Part shown: one piece after another, positions 1-5,239 of the stretch
How the letters are laid out: each line of letters starts with the position of its first letter
Numbering within the stretch: the first letter of the stretch is position 1
NCBI GenBank assembly: GCA_019116185.1
Contig: DXCD01000094.1
Coordinates: forward strand, 1 to 10,569
DNA length: 10,569 bases
Reading direction: 5' to 3'
From: Candidatus Mediterraneibacter stercorigallinarum
Lineage (GTDB): Bacteria > Bacillota > Clostridia > Lachnospirales > Lachnospiraceae
Translations under genes and position numbers: made by a program
Notes under the pieces: generated by a model
Told to the model about the DNA's origin: nothing
Seen by the model: the letters and a program-made list of their open reading frames with translations, nothing else
The model's database searches: none

Positions 1-419
1 CGGGAAAAACTATCTTAGAGGCATTAAACACAGACCTTGTCTGTGATGCAATCAATACAGCAATGAGAGAACTCTTCCTTCAGATCGTATACGGAAGAAC
101 ACAGAGTGCATTTTCCGAGGACGGACTTCCGATCGGCGCAGGACTGGAAGACCTTGGAAAAGGACTTCGCTCTCAGGTAGGTACAATGTACGGTACACTG
201 GCGAAAGGTCCTCGTTACCTTGAGATGGCAGAGGGATATGTAACAGGTATCGCTCTTGATGAGAACAATGAGATCATCGGATACCAGTTCGTAAGCCTTG
301 GAAAATTCACAGACTTCATCAAAGCAGGCGATACACCGAACGATGCATGGGAGAAGGCAAAAGGACAGTATGGCCGCGTTGATGACGCAGTGAAGATCAT
401 CGACCCGCGTAAAGAGTAA
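1..419 (+). CDS. NifU-like iron-sulfur cluster assembly scaffold protein, C-terminal part (partial, 5' end outside window)
   Basis: Open reading continues upstream of the first internal ATG (63) to the window edge: the codons from base 3 read GKTILEALNTDLVCDAINTA and run into MRELFLQ, so this is a truncated gene and not one starting at 63. About 138 residues are visible. I recognise the fragment as the C-terminal part of the long NifU-like scaffold protein commonly found directly upstream of GGGtGRT genes in Clostridia; the N-terminal NifU domain is outside the window, so the call rests on family recall and on the neighbour. Only one cysteine (in LVCDAIN) is visible here. The C-terminal extension (from about RTQSAFSEDGLPIGAGLEDLG onward) has no counterpart in short IscU proteins. 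Arginine codons are only AGA, CGT and CGC, as in the next gene. It lies 71 bases before that gene with no terminator between, so they are probably co-transcribed. Confidence 0.72.
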   Translation, partial: GKTILEALNTDLVCDAINTAMRELFLQIVYGRTQSAFSEDGLPIGAGLEDLGKGLRSQVGTMYGTLAKGPRYLEMAEGYVTGIALDENNEIIGYQFVSLGKFTDFIKAGDTPNDAWEKAKGQYGRVDDAVKIIDPRKE

Positions 420-490
420 TCAGGATAAACCCGCAGATTACCATTTACGCATGAATCTCAAGAAAGGTAATGAAACAGGAGGATATATAA

Positions 491-1501
491 ATGGCTTTAT
501 TTGAATCTTATGAAAGAAGAATTGATAAAATCAATGAAGTTTTAAACAGCTATGGCATCGCTTCCCTGGAAGAGGCTGAGAAGATCACAAAGGATGCCGG
601 ACTGGATGTTTACAATCAGATCAAAGGGATCCAGCCGATCTGCTTCGAGAACGCTTGCTGGGCTTATATCACAGGAGCGGCGATCGCGATCAAGAAAGGC
701 TGCACAAGAGCAGCAGACGCAGCTGCAGCGATCGGAGAAGGACTTCAGGCTTTCTGTATCCCGGGGTCTGTTGCTGACCAGCGTAAGGTAGGCCTTGGAC
801 ACGGAAACCTTGGAAAGATGCTTCTTGAGGAAGACACAGACTGCTTCGCATTCCTGGCAGGCCACGAGTCTTTTGCAGCTGCTGAGGGCGCGATCGGTAT
901 CGCAGAGAAAGCAAACAAGGTTCGCCAGAAACCTCTTCGCGTTATCCTGAACGGTCTTGGAAAAGACGCGGCAAAGATCATCTCCAGAATCAACGGATTT
1001 ACATATGTCCAGACAGAGTATGACTACTACACGGGAGAGCTGAAAGAAGTTTCACGCACATCTTATTCTGACGGACTCCGTTCCAAAGTAAACTGCTACG
1101 GTGCAAACGACGTTCGCGAAGGTGTTGCGATCATGTGGAAGGAAGGCGTTGACGTCTCCATCACAGGTAACTCTACGAACCCGACTCGTTTCCAGCACCC
1201 GGTTGCAGGTACATACAAGAAAGAATGCGTAGAGGCCGGAAAGAAATACTTCTCTGTTGCTTCAGGCGGCGGTACAGGACGTACGCTTCACCCGGACAAC
1301 ATGGCAGCAGGACCGGCTTCCTACGGTATGACAGATACACTCGGACGTATGCATTCTGACGCACAGTTCGCAGGTTCTTCTTCTGTACCGGCTCACGTTG
1401 AGATGATGGGTCTGATCGGAGCAGGAAACAACCCGATGGTTGGTATGACTGTTGCAGTTGCAGTTTCCATCGAGGAAGCAGCTAAGGCTGGCAAGTTCTA
1501 A
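491..1501 (+). CDS. GGGtGRT family protein (function unknown)
   Basis: A 336-residue soluble protein with no signal peptide or membrane span. The family-defining glycine-rich motif GGGTGRT is at residues 259-265, inside SVASGGGTGRTLHPDN, followed by a conserved-looking C-terminal half (GPASYGMTDTLGRMHSD; AHVEMMGLIGAGNNP). A second Gly-rich stretch, GLGHGNLGKMLL, lies at 101-112. Seven cysteines (51, 56, 71, 89, 118, 202, 246) could ligand metal, but no compact cluster motif is seen. The start is well supported: AGGAGG at 477-482 with 8 bases to ATG. It follows the NifU-like scaffold gene and is closed by a hairpin terminator, so the two look like a bicistron. Arginine codons are only AGA, CGT and CGC, consistent with high expression. 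The family has no established biochemical role that I know of; a link to iron-sulfur or radical chemistry is inferred from the neighbour alone. Confidence 0.93.
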   Translation: MALFESYERRIDKINEVLNSYGIASLEEAEKITKDAGLDVYNQIKGIQPICFENACWAYITGAAIAIKKGCTRAADAAAAIGEGLQAFCIPGSVADQRKVGLGHGNLGKMLLEEDTDCFAFLAGHESFAAAEGAIGIAEKANKVRQKPLRVILNGLGKDAAKIISRINGFTYVQTEYDYYTGELKEVSRTSYSDGLRSKVNCYGANDVREGVAIMWKEGVDVSITGNSTNPTRFQHPVAGTYKKECVEAGKKYFSVASGGGTGRTLHPDNMAAGPASYGMTDTLGRMHSDAQFAGSSSVPAHVEMMGLIGAGNNPMVGMTVAVAVSIEEAAKAGKF

Positions 1502-1545
1502 TCGGACTTAAGACAGATTTAGATCGAGAATAGTGAAAAGTGAAC

Positions 1546-1587
1546 AGGAGTGGCTCTGCATGGACATGCAGGTCACTCCTTTCTTCT
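1546..1587 (+). terminator. Rho-independent terminator after the GGGtGRT gene
   Basis: Outer stem AGGAGTG (1546-1552) pairs with CACTCCT (1574-1580). An inner stem CTGCAT (1556-1561) pairs with ATGCAG (1566-1571) around a GGAC loop. The hairpin is followed by the T-rich tract TTCTTCT. It sits 45 bases after the GGGtGRT stop and before the ribosome-binding site of the flavoprotein gene. The stem contains AGGAG, which could be mistaken for a ribosome-binding site. Confidence 0.72.
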
Positions 1588-1614
1588 AAAAAGATCAAGG
1601 AGGAATATTTGAAT

Positions 1615-2232
1615 ATGAAGGTATTGATGATCAACGGAAGTCCCCATGCAAAAGGGAACACATATACAGCACTGCATGAAATGGAGAAGGTGTTTGAGCA
1701 GGAAGGGATCGAGACAGAGATCCTCCATATCGGGAATCAAGCCGTAAGGGGCTGCATTGCCTGTGGTTCCTGTGCGAAGAACGGCAAGTGCGTGTTTGAT
1801 GATGCGGTAAATGCAGCTGCATCCAAGTTCGAAGAATGTGACGGGTTCGTGGTCGGAAGCCCGGTCTATTATGCTTCGGCAAATGCAACTTTGGTGGCGT
1901 TTCTGGACCGTCTGTTTTACAGCACCCATTTTGACAAGAGGATGAAAGTGGGCGCCTGCGTGGCAGCTGCGCGAAGAGGCGGACTGACTGCTACATTTGA
2001 CGAGCTGAATAAGTATTTTACGATCACAGGGATGCCGGTGGCGTCCGGACAGTACTGGAACGGCATCCACGGGGCAGCTCCGGGCGAGGCAGAACAGGAT
2101 CTGGAGGGACTTCAGATGATGCGGACGCTTGCAAAGAATATGACATTCCTGATGAAGAGTATTGAGCTTGGCAAGAAAGAGTACGGACTGCCGGAGAAAG
2201 AGCCTGCATGTAAGACGAATTTCATCCGATAG
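1615..2232 (+). CDS. Flavodoxin-fold NAD(P)H-dependent oxidoreductase, iron-sulfur flavoprotein (Isf)-like
   Basis: A 205-residue protein of the NADPH-dependent FMN reductase/flavodoxin-like superfamily. The N-terminus MKVLMINGSPHAKGNT is the typical beta-strand plus phosphate-binding loop for FMN, and GSPVYYASANA (81-91) is the second flavin loop. Residues 47-59 hold C-x2-C-x2-C-x5-C (C47, C50, C53, C59), the compact spacing of Isf-type flavoproteins that bind a 4Fe-4S cluster. It is therefore likely to transfer electrons between an iron-sulfur centre and FMN in the cytoplasm; donor and acceptor are unknown. Start: AAGGAGG at 1597-1603 lies 11 bases before ATG 1615. An in-frame TTG at 1609 has a shorter spacing and remains possible. 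A longer GTG start at 1540 is rejected because it would run through the terminator hairpin. No convincing separate promoter is visible, so expression may rely on read-through or a weak promoter. Confidence 0.88.
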   Translation: MKVLMINGSPHAKGNTYTALHEMEKVFEQEGIETEILHIGNQAVRGCIACGSCAKNGKCVFDDAVNAAASKFEECDGFVVGSPVYYASANATLVAFLDRLFYSTHFDKRMKVGACVAAARRGGLTATFDELNKYFTITGMPVASGQYWNGIHGAAPGEAEQDLEGLQMMRTLAKNMTFLMKSIELGKKEYGLPEKEPACKTNFIR

Positions 2233-2254
2233 GCCGGATTCTAAATGTTTCCTC

Positions 2255-2283
2255 TTTACAGATAATATACAAAGTGATATCAT
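2255..2283 (+). promoter_or_regulatory. Predicted sigma-A-type promoter for the SPFH-RHH genes
   Basis: TTTACA (2255-2260) is separated by exactly 17 bases from TATCAT (2278-2283), a reasonable housekeeping promoter with transcription starting near 2290. It is correctly placed 46 bases upstream of the SPFH start codon. The -10 element overlaps a palindromic repeat described separately. Confidence 0.55.
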
Positions 2284-2310
2284 AAAGATATCAAATAGAT
2301 GTTTACATCT
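2275..2310 (+). promoter_or_regulatory. Stacked palindromes over the -10 region and leader (candidate operator)
   Basis: TGATATCA (2275-2282) and GATATC (2287-2292) are palindromes whose GATATC cores start 11 bases apart, about one helical turn. A perfect inverted repeat AGATGT-TT-ACATCT (2297-2310) follows and ends 3 bases before the AAGGAGG ribosome-binding site. The first palindrome overlaps the -10 box. Such an arrangement fits a repressor site, or a small leader hairpin controlling translation. The RHH protein encoded in the same transcript is an obvious candidate binder, which is inference. Confidence 0.45.
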
Positions 2311-2328
2311 GCGAAGGAGGAATGCATC

Positions 2329-3351
2329 ATGAAAGAAAAAATTCTTACAAACAGAAAGCACGGAATGCTTGTACTGCTCCTGACAACGCTTCTTTATCTG
2401 GCGGCTGTGGCAGGATGTATCTTCGGGGGAATGATGGTCAGTGACAGCGGAAATCCCGCCCTGCTCATAGTCAGCATCATCTGGCTCTGCATCGGATGGA
2501 TCCCGTACTGCGGCCTGAAGATCCTGAAACCGCAGGAGGCATTGGTGCTCACGTTATTCGGAAAATATGTAGGTACTTTGAAAGGCGACGGGTTCTATTT
2601 TGTGAATCCGTTCTGCACCAGCGTGAACCCGGCTGCTGATACTCACCTGAATCAGAGCGGGGATGTGGACAATAAAGCTGTGAAGTCCGCCATGTCTTTT
2701 GCTGTAAGCGTGGGCAAGACAGAGATGGATCAGGGAGGAAAGAGGATCTCGCTTAAGATTATGACCCTGAACAACAATAGACAGAAGATCAACGACTGTC
2801 TGGGAAATCCGGTCGAGATCGGAATCGCTGTCATGTGGCGCGTGGTTGATACGGCGAAAGCAGTGTTCCATGTGGATAATTATAAGGAATACCTTTCCCT
2901 CCAGTGTGATACAGCGCTTCGCAATATTGTGCGGATCTACCCGTATGACGTTGCGCCGAACGTGGACACCACAGGCGACGGCATCGCGGATGAGGGAAGC
3001 TTACGAGGCTCCAGCGAGGTCGTGGCGGCGAGGATCCGGGATGAGATCCAGAGCAGGGTAGAAGAGGCCGGACTTGAGATCATAGAGGCAAGGATCACCT
3101 ATCTTGCCTACGCCCCGGAGATCGCGGCAGTGATGCTTCAGAGACAGCAGGCTTCCGCCATTGTTGACGCGCGGAAGATGATCGTTGACGGGGCGGTCGG
3201 CATGGTGGAGATGGCTCTGGACCGGCTGAACCAGAACGATGTGGTGGAACTGGATGAAGAGAGGAAGGCTGCAATGGTATCGAATCTGCTTGTCGTGCTC
3301 TGCGGCAACAGGGATGCCCAGCCGGTCGTAAATTCCGGCAGCCTGTACTGA
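2329..3351 (+). CDS. SPFH (stomatin/prohibitin/flotillin/HflKC) domain membrane protein
   Basis: A 340-residue protein. Two N-terminal hydrophobic segments (about 13-36 and 43-62) anchor it, followed by the SPFH entry LKPQEALVLTLFGKYVGT and GFYFVNPF at about 66-95. The PHB core continues to about residue 275 and ends with the characteristic EARITYLAYAPEIAAVMLQR and QQASAIVDARKMIVDGAVG. The tail reads AMVSNLLVVLCGNRDAQPVV. SPFH proteins form ring- or cage-like membrane scaffolds and often modulate proteases or lipid microdomains; the partner here is unknown, as no adjacent NfeD or FtsH-like gene is seen. Start: AAGGAGG at 2314-2320 with 8 bases to ATG 2329; an upstream in-frame ATG at 2299 lies inside the palindrome and lacks a ribosome-binding site. 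Residues 211-222 (NVDTTGDGIADE) form a Ca-binding-loop-like insertion. The RHH gene follows 28 bases later. Confidence 0.93.
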   Translation: MKEKILTNRKHGMLVLLLTTLLYLAAVAGCIFGGMMVSDSGNPALLIVSIIWLCIGWIPYCGLKILKPQEALVLTLFGKYVGTLKGDGFYFVNPFCTSVNPAADTHLNQSGDVDNKAVKSAMSFAVSVGKTEMDQGGKRISLKIMTLNNNRQKINDCLGNPVEIGIAVMWRVVDTAKAVFHVDNYKEYLSLQCDTALRNIVRIYPYDVAPNVDTTGDGIADEGSLRGSSEVVAARIRDEIQSRVEEAGLEIIEARITYLAYAPEIAAVMLQRQQASAIVDARKMIVDGAVGMVEMALDRLNQNDVVELDEERKAAMVSNLLVVLCGNRDAQPVVNSGSLY

Positions 3352-3379
3352 TCAGCGCCGGCAGGAGAAACCGGACAGT

Positions 3380-3583
3380 ATGGCAGATAACAAAAAGAAA
3401 CAGATTCCTCTCAGGCTCTCAGCGAAGCTGTACGATGCCATCGCAGCCTGGGCAGAGGACGACTTCCGCTCCGTCAACGGACAGATCGAGTATCTGCTGA
3501 CAGAGTGTGTGCGCCAGAGGAAGAAAAACGGAAAATATGTATCCGAGCATCTGGATGAACCGCCGGAGCTCGATATCAGCTGA
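3380..3583 (+). CDS. Small ribbon-helix-helix (Arc-like) DNA-binding protein
   Basis: A 67-residue protein with the layout of the Arc/MetJ ribbon-helix-helix fold. A polar N-terminus leads to the beta strand KQIPLRLSA (7-15), helix 1 (LYDAIAAWAEDDFR, 17-30), a turn, then helix 2 starting with SVNGQIEYLLTECVRQ (31-46). The strand residues Q8, P10 and R12 would face the DNA major groove in the dimer. A charged tail (KKNGKYVSEHLDEPPELDIS) follows. No toxin gene accompanies it; its upstream partner is the SPFH gene, so it may regulate that operon through the palindromes near 2275-2310. The ribosome-binding site is AGGAG at 3363-3367, 12 bases before ATG, a somewhat long spacing. In some databases similar small proteins carry unrelated names, so I give the fold only. 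Confidence 0.82.
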   Translation: MADNKKKQIPLRLSAKLYDAIAAWAEDDFRSVNGQIEYLLTECVRQRKKNGKYVSEHLDEPPELDIS

Positions 3584-3617
3584 GCAGAGAGCCGGGAAAA
3601 GATTTCCCGGTATCTGC
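3584..3617 (+). terminator. Strong hairpin after the RHH gene (possible terminator or attenuator, poor U tract)
   Basis: CCGGGAAA (3592-3599) pairs perfectly with TTTCCCGG (3603-3610) around a three-base loop, extended by an outer GCAGA (3584-3588)/TCTGC (3613-3617) pairing with a small internal loop. It begins immediately after the RHH stop codon. It is followed by ATTATG rather than a run of T, so full termination is uncertain; it may only reduce read-through or protect the upstream mRNA 3' end. No separate promoter for the next gene is evident in the 28 bases that follow. Confidence 0.5.
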
Positions 3618-3645
3618 ATTATGAAAGTAAAAGGAGAGACAAGAT

Positions 3646-4137
3646 ATGAGGAAGATCAAAGCAGAACCACTGACCTATGAGTCATATGCGCCTTATGGCA
3701 CGTTTTATGATATGACAGATCCGAAGGGATATTCTCTGAACGGAGAAATCCACCGCTTTTTCCCGGACCGGATGACAGAATTTTATGCTACAAGAGCAGC
3801 ATTTTCCCCGATACTGGTGAAAAAGCCGGAGGTCATGAAGATCACCCAGGCAGAATATCACACCACGACTCCTGAGATGATCCTTCCGCTCAATGATGAT
3901 ATGATCCTCCATGTAGCGCCTGCATCAGCCGGAATCCCGGTGCCGGAGCTGACAAAAGCATTCATTGTGCCAAAGGGGACACTTGTGAAGATCAATACAG
4001 CGATCTGGCATCTGGCGCCTCTTCCGGTCCATGCATCCGAGCTGCAGGCTATGATCATCCTTCCGGAATGCACCTATGCAAATGACTGTACAGTGGTGGA
4101 TTTTCCGGAGGAAGATCAGTTCGTGATTGAATTATAA
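3646..4137 (+). CDS. Ureidoglycolate lyase (AllA)-family cupin protein
   Basis: A 163-residue cytoplasmic protein, close to the usual AllA length of about 160. It has the family opening PLTYESYAPYGTFYDM (8-23). Other segments line up with AllA: ITQAEYH (66-72; AllA has a similar HELERH stretch), LHVAPASAG (88-96), LTKAFIVPKGTLVKINTAIW (102-121) followed by H122, and NDCTVVDFPEED (146-157). AllA releases urea from ureidoglycolate in purine/allantoin breakdown. However, no other allantoin gene is in the window, and the paired WHH of E. coli AllA is WHL here, so the substrate may differ. The ribosome-binding site AAGGAG (3631-3636) is 9 bases before ATG. It is followed by a small unknown gene and an ECF transporter S component, suggesting a shared substrate or simply a mixed operon. 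Fold call is firm, reaction call is not. Confidence 0.78.
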   Translation: MRKIKAEPLTYESYAPYGTFYDMTDPKGYSLNGEIHRFFPDRMTEFYATRAAFSPILVKKPEVMKITQAEYHTTTPEMILPLNDDMILHVAPASAGIPVPELTKAFIVPKGTLVKINTAIWHLAPLPVHASELQAMIILPECTYANDCTVVDFPEEDQFVIEL

Positions 4138-4184
4138 GATTCCGGATATGAAAAGTAGTATAGAACAGCAGGAGAAGTAAGAGC

Positions 4185-4415
4185 ATGAGAGAAATGGAAT
4201 TTACGATCGAAGATACAGAAGCCCTGAAGCCGGGGATGGTAGTAAATGTGTCAGAAGGAGTGCTCCCCTCATCCTATTATTACATGATCGAGCACGCCCT
4301 GGGGATGAGCGCGAATTTTAAACAGGCAGAGCGCCTGAAGACGAGAAAGGGCACGGTGAAGGAATTAAAGGAGACTCCTCAGTTCCATATCGCGGTGCTT
4401 GAGTTCGACGAGTGA
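4185..4415 (+). CDS. Conserved-looking 76-residue protein of unknown function
   Basis: I do not assign this to a characterised family. It is a small soluble acidic protein with no signal peptide, membrane segment or cysteine. It has an N-terminal strand-rich part (EFTIEDTEALKPGMVVNVSE), a Tyr-rich stretch SSYYYMIEHALGMS (about 28-41), a basic helix (FKQAERLKTRKGTVKELKE) and a final strand (FHIAVLEFDE). It begins with a good ribosome-binding site (AGGAG at 4170-4174, 10 bases to ATG), 47 bases after the AllA-like gene and 60 bases before the ECF gene, on the same strand. The coding call rests on the ribosome-binding site, position and plausible composition; I have seen similar sequences in Lachnospiraceae without a known role. 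Confidence 0.8.
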   Translation: MREMEFTIEDTEALKPGMVVNVSEGVLPSSYYYMIEHALGMSANFKQAERLKTRKGTVKELKETPQFHIAVLEFDE

Positions 4416-4475
4416 CCCGGCAGCGTTTTCTGAGCGGACCCAATGAGTGATATTTATATGAGGAGAAAAACAGAT

Positions 4476-5042
4476 ATGAGCAAAACTACGAAAAATCTGA
4501 CTCTTTCAGCCATGTTCCTTGCGATCGGGATGGTGCTGCCTTTTTTGACGGGGCAGATCCCGCAGATCGGGAATATGATGCTTCCCATGCATATCCCGGT
4601 ACTTTTGTGCGGGCTGATCTGCGGATGGCAGTACGGGGCGGTGCTGGGGTTCGTGCTTCCGCTGCTCCGGTATCTTGTCTTTGGCATGCCCGTACTTTTT
4701 CCGACAGGGATCGCCATGGCATTTGAGCTCATGACATATGGGCTGGTGATCGGGCTTGTGTATTCCCGTTCGCGCTGGAAATGCATTATTGCCCTTTACC
4801 GGGCGCTGATCGCGGCAATGATTGCAGGCCGGCTTGTGTGGGCAGCCGCGCAGGTCATTCTGCTGGGAGTATCGGGCAGTGTGTTTACCGTGCAGATGTT
4901 CCTGGCAGGAGCCTTCTTAAATGCAGTGCCGGGCATCATCATACAGCTTGTCCTGATCCCTGTCGTCATGGCAGCGCTTGGCAGGACAGGGCTGGTACAT
5001 TTTCACATTCATAAAAAAGAGACGGTTACCAACGCAGAGTGA
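4476..5042 (+). CDS. ECF transporter S component (substrate-binding membrane subunit)
   Basis: A 188-residue highly hydrophobic protein with about six membrane segments (roughly 8-25, 33-50, 54-70, 77-97, 107-130, 140-168). The first segment carries SAMFLAIG (11-18), the A-x-x-x-A type motif (A12, A16) that S components use to contact the EcfT coupling protein. The length fits the small ECF S-component family. S units capture vitamins or other micronutrients and share the EcfA/A'/T module encoded elsewhere; the substrate is not readable here, and no binding-residue signature is recognised. Start: AGGAG at 4461-4465 with 10 bases to ATG 4476. An in-frame ATG at 4443 has no good ribosome-binding site and would add a polar stretch unusual for the family. 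It is the last gene before a structured terminator, apparently co-transcribed with the AllA-like and small unknown genes. Confidence 0.86.
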   Translation: MSKTTKNLTLSAMFLAIGMVLPFLTGQIPQIGNMMLPMHIPVLLCGLICGWQYGAVLGFVLPLLRYLVFGMPVLFPTGIAMAFELMTYGLVIGLVYSRSRWKCIIALYRALIAAMIAGRLVWAAAQVILLGVSGSVFTVQMFLAGAFLNAVPGIIIQLVLIPVVMAALGRTGLVHFHIHKKETVTNAE

Positions 5043-5064
5043 CAAGCATCTGGCTTGGTCAGGG

Positions 5065-5138
5065 AGAACGTCTGTCTGTAAAATGCAAGCGGCTGGATAA
5101 ATGAAACCGCGGCAAAGCTATGGGCAGGCGTTCTTTTT
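5065..5138 (+). terminator. Terminator with a large structured insert (possible regulatory RNA)
   Basis: AGAACGTCTG (5065-5074) pairs with CAGGCGTTCT (5125-5134), ten pairs including one G-U, directly followed by a T run to 5138. The 50 enclosed bases hold a further stem GCGG (5089-5092)/CCGC (5107-5110) and the stretch GGCAAAGCTATGGG (5111-5124). That stretch resembles the conserved GCAAAGC..GGG segment of class I cyclic-di-GMP riboswitches, but a second riboswitch arm is absent. The safest call is an intrinsic terminator for the ECF operon, between its stop codon and the next promoter. Confidence 0.6.
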
Positions 5139-5150
5139 ATATAAACAATA

Positions 5151-5179
5151 TTGTAAAATTTCAAACAAAATGTTATAGT
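5151..5179 (+). promoter_or_regulatory. Predicted sigma-A-type promoter for the recombinase-like gene
   Basis: TTGTAA (5151-5156), 17-base spacer, TATAGT (5174-5179), set in A/T-rich DNA just after the upstream terminator. Transcription would begin near 5186, giving a leader of about 54 bases. This position argues against start codons at 5120 or 5180 and supports ATG 5240. Confidence 0.65.
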
Positions 5180-5239
5180 ATGAATAATACTAATAACAAT
5201 TATGAGAAAGATACATACAAGGCAGGGGAGGGCAACCGG

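Noticed and set aside
63..419. Treating the first gene as a complete 118-residue protein starting at 63
   Set aside because: The frame stays open to the window edge with sensible protein sequence, and there is no ribosome-binding site before 63.
437..471. Inverted repeat ATTACC/GGTAAT between the scaffold and GGGtGRT genes
   Set aside because: Six base pairs with a 23-base loop and no T run; too weak to call as a regulatory element.
2223..2238. Weak hairpin ATCCG/CGGAT at the end of the flavoprotein gene as a terminator
   Set aside because: Only five base pairs, partly inside the coding region, and no T run directly after it.
1573..2361. Long open frame of 262 residues on the minus strand
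   Set aside because: It is opposite the clear flavodoxin-fold gene and crosses its promoter-side and downstream regions. Its composition is Cys/His/Leu-rich, as expected of an antisense shadow, and it matches nothing I know.
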